From: Phoenix dactylifera
Taxonomy: Eukaryota; Streptophyta; Magnoliopsida; Arecales; Arecaceae
Reading direction: 5' to 3'
DNA: 64,000 bases
Assembly: GCF_009389715.1 (NCBI RefSeq)
Contig: NC_052392.1
Coordinates: 39,847,668-39,911,667 of the forward strand
The notes under the pieces are model-generated. The model saw nothing but the letters and a program-made list of their open reading frames with translations. It made no database searches and was not told the DNA's origin. Made by a program: the position numbers and the translations under genes. This document shows positions 38,801-57,960 of the stretch, one piece after another. Position 1 is the first letter of the stretch, and each line of letters starts with the position of its first letter.

Positions 38801-41254
38801 GGAGAGAGAGAGAGAGAGAGAGAGGAGGTTCCGGTACTCTTCTTTGGTGAAGTCGCTTATATGGATTCGAGGACATGATCTCGGTCACAGTGTAGACAGT
38901 GGAGAAGAGGGAGAGGTGGGGAGCGGAGAAGTTATCCCTGGTTCGGGGGAATAAGGGTTTTTAGTTTATTCGTGCTCTATTCTCGGCTCGTGCCCCGCCG
39001 AATAGGGGATTCTGCTGGGGTAGTTTTCCGTAGCTGTCTCTGCTGGCGAGCCGATTTATGACGGAGAAAGGGAAAGATCCAGGGCTTTTCGGTCTCGATA
39101 TCGGGAAAGGAGGCTCCTTTTTGTTTCGCTCCGGCTCCGGGGATTGGAGGTTGGGAGTTTTCCACTGGAGAGCGGAAAATGGTTGGCGCTTTTAATGATT
39201 TTATGAGGTTTTTCTTCGTTTTGGATCTGTAAAGAGATTAAAAGAGCGGTTTTATATCTCTTTGTTTTTGTTGATTTTTTGACGTGGAATTGATGAACAG
39301 TGTGTTGTGCATCTCTGTGATCTCTGTAGCTTGAAAAAGTTGGATTCTTTTTTTGTTTCGCTTCTTCTCCTTATTTTTCTGCTCGAGTTCGGCAAAAAAA
39401 ACGTGAAATTTGTTCGAAAGATGGGATTTTTGCATCCGGGGTTCGAGGAAAACGTGCTCTTCTATTAAGACCGCAACTTTGCTTCGCTTCTGATGGTATG
39501 ATCCGGTGCATCAGATCGTAAAGACCGTCATTCCCTGTGAGGAATGCCTATGGAAATCCGATTAATTACTTTCCTTCCGGGCTTCTCGAACCAAATCTTT
39601 TCTTCTCACATCTGTGATTCGGTCAAATCCCTGAAGAAAAATTTCCCCCGATTCTCTGTTGTCTATCTATCTCTTCGATGGCTTTCCTTATCTTCTCTTG
39701 GTTGATCTCCATGTATCACGGTTTTTACTGGGAACTGTGTTACTCTTTAGGTTCTGTAAACAATAGTGGTCCATTCGTAGACTCAATATGGTCTATTTTG
39801 ACTGAGTTTGCTTTCAAGGCAATTCTCTATTCCTTGTTTTTTAAGTGAGGAATGGACCTATTGCCCAAATTATAACTGCTAACTTCTAAACTTAAAGCCA
39901 ACCTTTTCTGGTACGAGCTCCTATAAGAAGTGTCTTTCCCTTGAATACCTTGTAAGCTTGTACCTCTTATCTATTAGATGCCAGCATCATATTCATTCTG
40001 CTTGAATTAGTCAGAAAATTCTTGGCCTTATATCTGGTTGATTGCATGGTAAAGTTTTTATTTGAAGTTTACTGTATATTTGATTTGCAATGGTTCTCAC
40101 AGGGACTATTTCTGATAGATTTGGGGGTCTCAGTGTGCCACTATTTTATAGGCCAAAAAAGGAAATCCCCTAAAGCCTTCATTTTCTATCATAAATTGTT
40201 TGATGATTAGATGTTTTGTATTCTTCTTGAAGCTGAAATCTCTGTGTGGCAACCGTATCATACCTAAGGTTCTGAATTGTCAATTCTAGGTTTTGCTGAT
40301 CATTAAACATTCTATTACAATTTGTGACAGATCCTGCAGTCCGAATTTTTCATATTCCTCTCTGTATTTGGTTATACTTCAATAGTTGAAATCTATGTAG
40401 TGGCACATGGTTTTATCACAATCTTTTGTTGATTTCTGTTATATAATAGATTTGATCTATTCTAAGTCAACATCTTTTTAATTCAATTCTACCTGAGTTT
40501 GCTTTCAAGCCAAGTCTCCTTCCTTACTCTTTAAATCATGGATGGATTCTATAGTTCTATGTCCCAAATTTTGAATGAAAACCCTAGAAATTGAAATGTG
40601 AGTTTCTTTCGTATCAGCTCCTTTGAGAATTTCGTTTCTCCAGAATATGCAATGTTTTTATCTTATTAAAATTCATTATCTTTGCTCTACCTGAGTTTTC
40701 CAAACTTCTTTCTTGACAGCTGCATGGAACTATCTAATCAAAAAGCTAACCATCACATTTGTTTCTCAAGAGGGTTTTGCTGTTTTTGCATTTTATTCTA
40801 GTTTTTAAAGATCCTGAGAACTCACTAATTATTGATGCAGCTAATTTAGTTCGAACATTAGGTTTCCTATTTTAATTTTTTAGAGCATCTGAAGTCCTAA
40901 ACCGAACAAATGGTTTTATGTGATAAGTTTTTTGAAGCTCTGAATTGATCTGGATTCTGCATTCTCAATGCTCAAAGTTTTTGTTTTGCTCATCTGGATT
41001 TCTCTGTTAAGTTGCTTTATTGTTAGTTGTGGTAGATGATGTGATGTAGGTAGTTCATTGTCTTTTAGATATAGATTCTTCTAATGCTTAAAATCGGTGC
41101 ATCAGATCTTAGTGCTGAGTATCGGCCTCATTAAACAATTCATTGTGACCACCTGCAGGTCCATTGAATTCCTTCCAAATGAAATGTGTTCTAATATCAG
41201 TTTATTTCTTTTTCTAAATGCTTGCAGTGTAATGCACTTTAAAGACAGCACCAA
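38801..41254 (+). other. Leader region of the DUF936 gene with a probable 5' UTR intron
   Basis: A GA run at about 38803-38824 and a purine-rich stretch up to about 38950 resemble a plant 5' leader. An acceptor TTTCTAAATGCTTGCAG ends at 41227, leaving 27 untranslated bases before the ATG at 41255, so a leader intron of about 2 kb is likely. I could not fix its donor. An out-of-frame ATG at 41232 opens a 23-codon upstream frame that runs past the main start to a stop at 41303. Confidence 0.5.
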
Positions 41255-44200
41255 ATGGCTTCACTGGTCCCTGGGGTCCTCCTCAAGCTCCTCCAGCACA
41301 TGAATACAGATGTTAAGGTTGCTGGTGAACACCGCTCATCTCTCCTTCAAGTTGTCAGCATTGTTCCAGCCCTTGCTGGCAGTGACCTCTTCTCAAACCG
41401 AGGCTTCTACCTTAAGGTCTCCGATTCTTCCCATGCTACCTATGTATCCCTACCTGATGAGCATGATGACCTCATCTTAAGTGATAAGATCCAACTGGGA
41501 CAGTTCATTTATGTTGACCGCCTTGAAGCAGCCTCCCCTGTACCTATCCTGAGGGGTGTAAGGCCAGTCCCTGGCCGCCATCCCTGTGTTGGGCACCCTG
41601 AGGATATTGTGGCCACCAGTTCCCTGGGTTTCCTTGGTACTGAAAAACTTCGGCTGTCTAATGGCTCGAAGGATGATGCTAAACTGTCTTCAGATAAAGA
41701 GAAGAACAAGCTGGGGAAACAGAATGGAACTATTAGAACTGAGGAGGTTGAAAAGAAAAAGGTGGTACTTGGTAAGTCAAGCTCTGTACTCTTGAAACAA
41801 GCAGCGGATGGCAACTTGGAGAAAAAGGAAGCTATTGGTGTGAGATCAAGATCAATGAACTCAAGGTCGATACCTTCATCCCCGACAAGTGTTTATTCAT
41901 TGCCTGCATCATTTGAGAAGTTCTCCAATGATCTTAAACAGCAAGCAAAAGTTAAAGGGATAGAAAAGCCGCCATCTTCAAGATTGGGTTTGTTGGAGCG
42001 GACAACTTCTGTTTTAAAGGTGACCGCAGCTGGCAGGAAGCCAGCTGCTGGAAATTCTACTAGGAATTTGGTGCTAGGTATTGAATCAAGTCCCAAGGCT
42101 TTGAGAAGGAGCTGGGAAGGAAGTATGGAGACAAAAGGGAGGGTTCATTCTAACTCGAAGGCAGGCAAACTCAAGACAAAATCCGAGACTCAAAGCACTT
42201 CTGTGAGTTAATTGAGACTCTGGATTCATTCTCTTGTATATAAATTTTGAATCTTCTTTATGCATCTTGAAGATTGGCTAAAGCTAGGAAGCTTCTTTTG
42301 TTTTTTTGGTCTTTTGGATCTTCAAATTAGCATGTAAGTTTATTTATATAATATAATGAAATAGATTGCTGGTTAAGTGGTTGATGTTGATGATAATATC
42401 TTGATAGTGTCGAATGACTTTGATTCATGTCGATCATGTTAGATAAAATACTGAAAACAGTGATTCAATGGATTCTTGTCCTTTTTGTTTAACTTGTCTT
42501 TCTATGGATATTACAGGAGTTGTTGAATTTTGAATAACCATTTGAGATATGTTTCTAACTAATATTTTAGTTGAGATTCTATTTGGTTTCTGCAAAATGT
42601 ACCAAAACATGCCCTTTTTCTCTCTTTTTTTTTTGTGTGTGTTTGTGTTCTGGTGGTAGGTTACATGCCTGCTTATTAATGCGTCACTTAATCAGCAAAG
42701 CATTTAGAAAAAAAGAAACAATGATTTCCTCTTTCACATGCTTGATTATGTAATGCAGGATATCTGGGTTTAAAATAAGTAATAAAGCCTGGCCTTATAG
42801 ATGATAATTTATGGAGTTTGATAGTTATAGTCATTCTTTTTGGTCCATTATCGTTATTCTCAAATTATTGCTGTGTTTTTTTATTGAAGGTCTCATTTGC
42901 ATGGATTTCCTCTTTCATTATTGCTAGATAAAACTAAAATATTAAAATTTAAGTTGCTTCATGGTGCTTAACAATCCATATAATTGGAACGTCTTATTTT
43001 TATTTCTTCATTTATTCAAACTTGCAGGTTCCTCGAATGAAACCTCCATTAAATGGGAAGTCTTTATCTAAAGAGGATAATAAAGTTCAAACTCCTGCAA
43101 AGAAGGGCACTGCAAATGCATCTTCGGATGATTCAGATAGGTCAAATAAACAACGGTCTTCTATTATAAAGAAGACACAAGAGGCTTCTAACAATCTTAA
43201 TCTTGCTAACTTAGTCAAGTTTGTCTCTAATAGCAAAAGATGGACAGATGGTAGTGTTTCATGGGCATCATTTCCGTCGTCTCTTGTAAAACTTGGAAAG
43301 GTATGCTGTGTAATATCATGTAACATTAAAATTTCAGAGTTCTTATTAAAATAGATGGTCTGAAATTGTTGCACGTCACTTTTTTGCTCATACATGAACA
43401 TTATGTATCTGCTAATTTGAGCTTATAACTATCATCATAGCTCATATGACAGCTATCTCATGAGGTCTTGTTGGTTGTTATTACCATCTTATACTAAACC
43501 AGCCCATTTGGCATAGGTATATGACATCATGGTAAACCACCTTATGGTGTCTGTACTAGAATTTTGCACACTGATTTCTTACTTCACTGGTTTAGTAATT
43601 CATTTGTTCTGATGTTTCATGTTTTATTTAGGAGGTTTTGAAGTATAGGGATGCCGCACAACTAGCTGCTATTCAGGCCTTGCAAGAAGCCTCTGCTGCA
43701 GAGAGCTTGATTAGATGCTTAAGGTAATTACTAGTATTTAGTAATTTGCAGCACTTCTCCACTTGACAAGAGCTCATGGCATTACACATAGAGTTACTTC
43801 TCATTTATACTTGCATTTAATTCCTATCTGCATTTTTCTTTTATCCTAAACATGAATTCATTTGAACTTCTTCCTGTTCCACTATAGAAACATTGGTATG
43901 AATTTTTCTATTATGCTGTCTTGAAGCAAGCTGCGTCATCCACGATAAGTCTAATGTAACATAACAGTCTTTCACTTAACCATATGCCCACTTATTTTGT
44001 AAACCTATTTAGATCTTGCTGTCTAATGACGAAATTTTCCTGCCATTATAAAGTTCTGATGGTTGATTTTTTCAGTATTTTATGATCTGTTCTCTTAATT
44101 TGAGATGTTGGGGCTCTGTGAGACGGATTCTCAGGAGCTTTTGGAGATGGTCCAGAAACAAGTTTTATCTCCTAATAGTACGTTTGAACTGATTAGTTTA

Positions 44201-47200
44201 GTTGTAGAACGGGTTTGAGTGCATATTGACACTGGTTAATGTATTCAAACAATTTGGTGTGTGGATCTGCTGAATTTCATTATTATTATCAAATATCTGA
44301 TTAATAAACTGGTTGTTCAGATTCCTAGATGCCATTTATATTACTATGACAATCAGAACAAAATTTTCTCAACTTCTGTGCTTTGGTTGTGGGTATGGTC
44401 CTTATGCACCCATCTGAGGGAGCCTCATAAATCTGTTATAAGGATGTGCATCTTGAACATGCTGAGATAAGAGAGATGGAAATATGTATGTATTCACTAA
44501 CTCATGATTTTGATGGAATATCTATAAATTGTCATTCAAAATTCTGAGTGGATTTTAATCCCGCCTCTCGACAAAAAAAAAGAAATAAAGAAAAAATGGT
44601 TTCTACCTGGTATATATATGTCTAATGTTCTGAAGCATACCTCATTTACTAGCTTTCAAGATTTTTCAGTGGAATTTGGTCGTTCTCAAATACCAGAGTA
44701 CCCTATATCTGTATGATAGCCTTCAACTCCTACACTCATGCCAGAGTTAGTAATAAAGATGGATCTGTAATCTTTTGATTTCTGATGGTGACAAGGATAG
44801 TCGCTGCTAGGTAGCATGGTGTGCTATACCGTACCAAACTGGACGGACCGGGCATACCGTACTGTACCGGTTTGGGACCGGTACTAGTACAGACGGCATA
44901 CTGACCCTAGTATGCCAAAAACAAATCCGTAGTGTACCGTATCGATACTATACTAGTGTGGCACCGATACAGGGTCCTGTACCGGTACGGCGAATCTTGC
45001 TAGGTGGTAAAAGCAAACAAGTTCATAATTCTCTCATAGAAAGAGTGTCTTGGTGCCTGCTTGATCCTTCATGTTTAGCATCTAATTTACCACCCACAGC
45101 CCTTTTAGATGAATAGCATGTACGGTGATAACTTAGGATTGACTTGTTTTTGTTGTATCCTAGGGCATCACAAATGTTTCCATATACAGGAAACAAGGGT
45201 CAAAGAATGAAGATTCTTGGAAGAAACTTGAAGAAAACAAAATTAAGACTTAGGACTGACATGTTCTTGTTGTATCTTAGCATTCTAGATATTTTCATAT
45301 AAACAAAGAAAGGGTTCAAGGATGAAGAGAAAGGAAACTTAATATTTTTAGCACACATAGGTTGGGGAAACACCCTGTTTGATGGATCCATTGTTTGGCA
45401 AATGAAAATCCTTAGATCGAATGTAGAACTGCCATTCAGCATTCAGAACCCTCGATAAGTTTTGAAAGCCACTCATGTCGAGTAGACATCCTTCTACCAA
45501 TCAACCTTCATACACTGCAAATTGTGTGACTGATGCATTTCTTGGAACACCATGGAACCGAAGAACCATTTCATCCTGCATACAGAATCTCTAGAGTCTC
45601 AATCCATGTGCCACTTGATTTTCTGACCACGGAAAACTGTTCGAAAGACACAACAGCAGATCTCATCATTCACCAAAAATGCCCAACTCCATCTTGAATG
45701 TTGTTTCAGGTTGACCAATCCAGATGTGCCACTTCAAGCTTGTCTTGAAAGGACCATGTTGGTGGAGCACATTGGTGGAAAAGGTGCCTCCAATTTCTGA
45801 AAGAGGTACCATTACTCTGAGCTTGACACAGAGTATTTATTTGCAAATTCGTAGACTTCATTGGGAGCAGAATCCTTTAGGGTGGTCTTTGAGAAAATGG
45901 ATTTGTCATCTTCAGGGTTGAATGAAGTATGGGAACTGAATATATTTTGATCCTTGAAATTATCATGGAGAATAAAATCTCTATACGGTTTTCTTTCTTT
46001 CCATTGTTTAACTCCTGCAATATTGGCTCATTTTGCAACTGAAATAGGTCATTTACAATGGCAAATATATGGCTATCATCTCCTATTTCACATGTGGATC
46101 ACATATACTCCAAAAGAAAAGCATTAGTGGATAGAGCCAATCTTCTATATTTGCAACTTTGCAGTTCTTTAATTGCTAAAAATTATGTACAAAGTTTACA
46201 TACCCAAAGTTGTCAAATGTCTTACACTCGATAAAATGCCAATTGAAACTTTGCTGTGGTCTTTGTTTTTTTTTTTTCTTTTTTGATTCAATCAGTGTGT
46301 TTCTTTTTCTTTCTTTTGCTCCCCCCCTTTTTTTCTCATACACTGAAAAAGCACTTGCAGGCACACTGAGAATTTCTGAACTGAAACTGTTGTTTATGGG
46401 TGCATTTGCTTGCAGCATGTACGTGGAAGTAACGTTCACCGCGAAGGAGGATAACCCACAGCCGGCGGTGGAGGAGTTCCTAGCCCTCCACGCCTCGCTC
46501 TCCCGCGCCTCCCAAGTCACCGACTCCCTCGCCAATACCGCGGTAACCTCACCCGACCAGCCCCCCGGCGGTAACCCCATTCCGGAGGACGCCCTCAAGA
46601 TCTCCGCCGACAGGCGCCGGCGCGCCACCTCCTGGGTCCGCGCAGCCCTCGCCACCGACCTCTCCCCCTTCTCCCTCTACCAGCATAAGCCCCACCCTCC
46701 GCCGCTCTCCGCCGCGGCTGCCTCCACCTCGGTGGCGGTGGTCCTCGACGGCCCTTCCAAAACGGCGGCAGCTTCCTCCAAGGCCAAACCTCGGTCGTCT
46801 CCGCCGCCAATTCCTGCGAGTTCCGGATCGGGGAAGCCGTCGCCGGCGACGACCTCCCAGGGGAAGGCGAGGGGGGCGGCGGCGCCGCCGTCACCGCCGC
46901 CGGAGTGGGCTCGAGGGGGAGGGCTGGAGGAGGGGTCGGAGCTGGCACGTGCGCTGAGGGAGGAAGCAAGGAGGTGGTTCCTGGGGTTCGTGGAGAGGTT
47001 TCTGGATGCGGACGTGGCGGCGCCGGGGCCGTCGGATGGGGAGCAGGTGGCCGGGATGCTGTCGCAGCTGAAGAGAGTGAACGATTGGTTGGACACGATC
47101 GGGCGGCAGAGGGAAGGGGAGGCGGCAACGGCGGAGGCGGCAACGGCGGAGGACGGAGTCGGCGAGGGGGGAGGCGTGCCGGAGGAGACGATCGAACGTC

Positions 47201-47319
47201 TGAGGAAGAAGATCTACGAGTATCTTCTCGCCCACGTGGAGTCCGCCGCCGTCGCGCTCGGCGGCGGGAGCCCGGCCGCGGCGGTAGGAAGCGGAGAGCG
47301 GCCTGGCCGGAAAGTGTGA
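41255..47319 (+). CDS. DUF936 family protein
   Basis: Exons 41255-42202, 43028-43300, 43632-43723 and 46416-47319 give 738 residues with matching phases. Residues 1 to about 120 are the conserved DUF936 head: [20 protein letters not shown], then [34 protein letters not shown] and [16 protein letters not shown]. The middle (about 140-360) is Ser/Lys-rich and probably disordered ([20 protein letters not shown]). The second conserved block, about 375-490, has [53 protein letters not shown] and [18 protein letters not shown]. The C terminus is Ala/Pro-rich, then helical ([17 protein letters not shown]). The family is plant-specific and its biochemical role is not something I can state. Intron 3 is 2.7 kb and holds a MITE. 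The last exon is far more GC-rich than the others. Confidence 0.9.
44800..44999. mobile_element. GGTAC-rich foldback MITE, copy C, in DUF936 intron 3
   Basis: Contains CTATACCGTACC, GGCATACCGTACTGTACCGG, GGGACCGGTACTAGTAC, GTGTACCGTATCGATACTA and CTGTACCGGTACGGCGAATCTTG. The right end matches the family (CGAATCTTG); the left end is less clear. CTAGGT occurs beside both ends (about 44808 and 45001), a possible target duplication. This copy is richest in intact GGTACC-type words, so perhaps the youngest. Confidence 0.7.
45000..46200. other. Rest of DUF936 intron 3, unclassified
   Basis: No exon of the gene is needed here, since the flanking exons join in phase. Two passages resemble each other: TTAGGATTGACTTGTTTTTG at about 45132 and TTAGGACTGACATGTTCTTG at about 45250, each followed by TTGTATC and a stretch with AAACAA and GGGTTCAA/GGGTCAA and GAAGA. 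This suggests an internal duplication of about 118 bp. The minus strand of 45400-45780 may be old retroelement debris, but I could not confirm a domain. Confidence 0.35.
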
Positions 47320-50154
47320 TCGAATCTCTTGCGCGAATGTTGATGCAAGTTAAAGTGCTCCTCGCCGTTGGATTCGTGGCGCCGTGACGGGTGATGGGCC
47401 TACTAAATGTTGTACGTGTCATCCTGTGATTCTATTTTGATGGTTGGTCTTCCATCAGCCAGAACCGGGCTAATTTGATGAGTGCGGATTCAGATTGGAT
47501 TTCTGCAAGAGTGCTGATTGAGTTCTCCCAAAGAGTGAAAGGGAGATGAGGGAAGGTGAGGGATATGAAAGCTAGATGTTGGTGTCTAATTTTTTGGTTT
47601 TTTTTTTTCAACAAAAATTTGCTGAGAGAGAGAGAGAGAGGGAAAAAAAAAAAGGAGTTTGGGGTGGGAGAGGTTTTTGATAGTTGAAGAGAGTGCAGTG
47701 CACTGCTGGGTTTTTAATTTGTAAAAGTTTGTAAATGTTTTCAAGCTCCAAAGGCAAGGACATAACAATTATGCCTATCTAATCTATACTATTATTAAAC
47801 GCCAATTTCAGAATCATAGTGTCAATTTTTATTAGACCCATATATCCTAAAAAATATGGTTATTATGTTACCTGCTTTGTGTGTGTATGTGTGTGTATTG
47901 TAAGATAAGGGTGAGATTGAACCTAGATAACTAGTATCCAACATTAGTGATTTCAACAAGATAACAGCTGACCTAGTCAGCTAGCACGTTGACTTAGATA
48001 ATTGATATCTTATATTAGTATTTCAATTGTGTCACAAGTGCTTCTAAATATTTCGAGCTAGGTTACCATCGTTACCGAGTCAAAAATAAAATTTAAATAC
48101 TACTTGCTAATTATCCTCCTTGAATCCTTCATAATTTGTGGGCGGATGAAATTTGATTTGTGGATGGTTGCACCGAAGAAGCCATTGGGTTGAATTGAAA
48201 TTGAAATTTCATTCTCCTTGTCTTTTTTTTTTTTTTTAATCAAATTGGGTAATCTATCAAGCGGGTTGAAAACAAAGCGCGCGCGCGCGAGAAGGAAAAA
48301 AAAAAAAACTAGAACATGATTTGCTTTGTGCGAAACGTCTTTCCAAGTGATGTATGCCATGGATCTGATTGGCAGCCACACCATAAGGTCATTGCTGCGC
48401 AGGAACATTTGAAATAAAGCTGCGAGTCCAACGAAGCATCCGTTGAAGTGGAGTCGATTCCTTTAGGTGGGGACGTAGAAGACAGACTTGGGGCTATAAG
48501 TCCACGCCCAACGGAAGCACCATTACAAACATTTGACTCGAGAGAACGCAACGGTCTTTTTTATTTTGGGTTTAGTCTATGGAATGTCGTTCCAGCAACG
48601 ACTCGGATATCTGAATTCCTATGGATTTTTATCGAAACAATTACACGTAATTTTGTACATGTGTCCAGTAACGATTGGTCCATGAGAGGTCCAGGAAATG
48701 TTTTGGGAGGTGATTCGAATGAGGCTGATTTTAGGACATATTTGGCCGAAAAGATATTATTTTGGAATAAAAATAAAAATAAATAACTTACATTTTCTAG
48801 TATTCGAATTACATTTCAGTTTTGATTTGACCCAAAAAAATAAAAAAATATATCTGGTTGAAATTTTCAAAAAAAAGAAAGTAGTGTTTTTTAAAAAATA
48901 AATTCTCATATTTCATAAAAAAATTATATGAAATGTGAAAAAGTTTAATTTCCACGAATTAAAAATTAAGATAATTTTTTTGTAAATATATCCTTCAATT
49001 TTTAAAATACTTATTTTACATATTTTTTTAAAAATAGATGCTAAATTAAATATAAGATTTTTTTATTAATCAATTATGCAAATGCTATTTTTTTTTTCAA
49101 GCATCATATATTTCGGGGTTTTTTTTTTTTTTGAAGGAAAAAAGAATTCTTCCCGCGAACGCTCAGAACGTGCCTCGGATGGCACGCCACGGCTCGCGGG
49201 GCCCACAGGGAAGGGTTGAAGGGACCCCTACGTCCACGGAGACTTGAAAAGTCGTCTGTAGGTGGTGGGTCCCTTAGTCACTGGTCTCTGACCGGTGACT
49301 TCTTTTTTTTCCACCGTGAAGATACCAAAGAGACCATCCATTTTCGGGGAAACTATCGAAATACCCTGCAATCTGGAATACTGCATGTGCCCGGCACGTG
49401 AGTAAAAAGGACATTATTTTTCCATAGTAGGATCCGAAAATGAAATTTTCTGGAATTGGATGGCCTCGTATGTAACCGATTACTCTAAGAGTACCCTATG
49501 GAGTAGAGAGAGGAAGTTGTCTATAGCACTTTGTGATTTACTATTTTCTAATTTTGTTGGATGCATTCGTACTAGATTGGTATGAATCATCTGGTTAACC
49601 CAAAAAAAAAAGGTCCTCCGCTTTTCAGGACGATCATGTATCAATGGTGTTCTCTCTCCCCTTCTAGAGTACTTAATATTGTGATAAATCTAACTTTTAA
49701 GACCTCAACTATTGCAAGATTCAACTCCACCTTTTTTTTGTTAACTTTCTTTTATTTTTTAAATAAATAAGTGAATCTTGATAGAATCTTAATACTTTTC
49801 AATTGTTTTGCAATATCCACTTCTTTCCATAATTTCTACTCTTCTTAAAAGTGTCTACTTTAGAATCCATATTTATGTTGCATGTACATGATACTAGTGC
49901 ATCAATAACTATAGTCATAAGTCTAATGTTTAGAATATTAGTTACGAATTTATAATTAACATGCTAAATAAAACTAATAATAAGTTTACCATGATGAAAA
50001 GTGTACGCTAACCTCATCATTATAATTACCCCCAAGCTGTGAAACTGAGATGGGTACCGCTGCAATTTAGCCTCTCTCACAAGGGCGTTTATTAAGAGGG
50101 AATTTGTATTAAAGGTCCACTTGGGCTCCGCTTCTTTTTCGGCGACTGCCGGAG
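47320..50154. other. Intergenic between the DUF936 gene and calreticulin-3
   Basis: Contains the DUF936 3' flank (47320 to about 47760), a (GA)n run at 47623-47641, a (CG)5-type run at about 48278-48290, AT-rich spacer 48780-49130, and a GC-rich patch 49150-49260 with open frames of no recognisable family. A CACGTG core is at about 49394. I saw no gene on either strand. Confidence 0.45.
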
Positions 50155-56403
<6,249 letters not shown>

Positions 56404-57460
56404 AAGCCATGCACAGTTCCATCAGGGCGCCAATGGAAAGAGACATCCATATATCTTTTAGCATTGTTAGTATTGGGGTTTGGCCATTGCTGACTATGAT
56501 GATGAGGGGTCTCTGAATGAAAGTGATTACAAGTTTTGTTAGTGTGTGGCAATTTATGAAGAACCCGAGAATCTCTTGGCCTGTGGATTCCCATCCATCG
56601 AAAAAGACCTCAGGCTGTGCTGTGTTTGTATTGCCCATGCGGTTGGAAAATGTTGTTCAAAATAAAGCTTGAATCTTGGGGAACCAGATACTTGGTTGCT
56701 TAATGAAATCATGGCACTCCAATATACTTGCTTCTTTTTGTTTCTTCAGTAGTATATACAAGATTTTATTTTATTAAACGTCCACCAATCAAAGTTTGGT
56801 CTAAGGTATCCCAAAGCAAGGTATTACTTGGTGTTTGCCTTTTAACCAGGGCAGTGCCTGTTTGGACATGCTCTGTTTCTATACTTGTTTCAAACCACAA
56901 CCGGATTTAACTTGTATCCTCTTCTCAACCGAAACAAAAAAGTTCAATATTACATACAACTTGTGTCCAATGTTATCCAAGGAAAAGGACCTACAAAAAT
57001 TCTACTCTCTTAGCCTGGCAAATTATCAGGGAGGAAGGTGGCTGAAAGTGACATGCATGACAAGAGCTATCTATCTGCAAGCATGTTGGTTAGGGATGAT
57101 CTTTCTTCGCATGAACATATTGAATTAATTCAGCATGAGGTCCACTTAAAAGTAACATCTAGACGTATCTTGATTGCATGTCTTCATGCATTCCTTCATC
57201 TTTTTCTCCATAGTCTTTTTCAATTGTGTGTGTATGTGTATATGTATATGTATGGAGATAGATTTAGCTATATTCCACGGATCTCTATTTGAATTTGGTT
57301 AAGTTTAGATCGAGTCATACATCTACAGTTTACTATTTATAAATTATTTTATAACAAAAATAATATATTATTATGTATTATTTTAACTGTTTGACCATTT
57401 CATGCATGAAGTAAAAAACTTTGAGTAATTAAAGATAAAAGATTATATCTCCAATTATTG
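56404..57460. other. CRT3 3' flank and spacer
   Basis: The CRT3 3' untranslated region is expected up to roughly 56690. The rest has short frames without similarity (56835-57128, 57038-57292) and a GTATGT/ATATGT run near 57228-57254. Confidence 0.45.
56661..56666 (+). terminator. Likely CRT3 polyadenylation signal
   Basis: AATAAA lies 258 bp after the CRT3 stop codon, a plausible near-upstream element for plant 3' end formation. Plant signals are loose, so this is suggestive only. Confidence 0.45.
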
Positions 57461-57462
57461 AC

Positions 57463-57960
57463 ATGGGACCGGCATTATTTGATCTAGGTTTGATGAGATC
57501 CGAGCGGCGCTCGAGCGCTCTAAAACGTACGCAAACCCCCTCACTGTTCTCCCTCTTGTGCTCCCTTCCATTATCGCTCACCTGCATCGCACCTACCACG
57601 TTAGCCTGTACGGCGGGAGTATCGAAACGCAATCTCCATGCCGAAATACCCAGGATCTCCCGAGCGTTCCCACCGGTCTCAGCTGCGAAGACCAGGGGCA
57701 AAATCGACCAAAAACGTTCATTTAATAAATGCGGGGTCCAGTTCCCTCCTCCCGAAGTGGAGCAGAGCCTCCCCTTCTTTCTCTCTTCCTCTCTGGGAGT
57801 CGTCGTCATGCTCTCCAAGGCCTCCTCCCTCATGGTCTTTCCCTGTTCCAGGGTTCGAATCTCCTTTCTCCCTCTCAACTCCAATCTCATTCTCTCCTCT
57901 CTCTTTTTTTTTTCCTTTTTTTTATTTTTATTTCTGGATCTTTGATTGATCTCTGATTCC
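57463..57960 (+). other. Possible 5' end of an unidentified gene
   Basis: A GC-rich, pyrimidine-rich patch in AT-rich surroundings: CTCTTCCTCTCTGGGAGTCG, then ATGCTCTCCAAGGCCTCC at about 57810, then long CT runs. This looks like a plant leader and first exon, perhaps with a donor near 57850. Three frames stay open through it, none with a known family, and I could not find a following exon in the remaining 6 kb. The gene body may lie beyond the window or this may be a lone CpG-rich island. Confidence 0.3.

Noticed and set aside
46595-47422. 275-codon minus-strand frame and other long frames opposite or beside the last DUF936 exon
   Set aside because: GC-rich coding DNA leaves every frame open; these are Arg/Pro low-complexity shadows of the DUF936 exon.
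57850-57866. GGTTCGAATC, a tRNA B-box match
   Set aside because: No A box or acceptor stem at the right distance; it sits in a pyrimidine-rich leader-like patch, so no tRNA is called.
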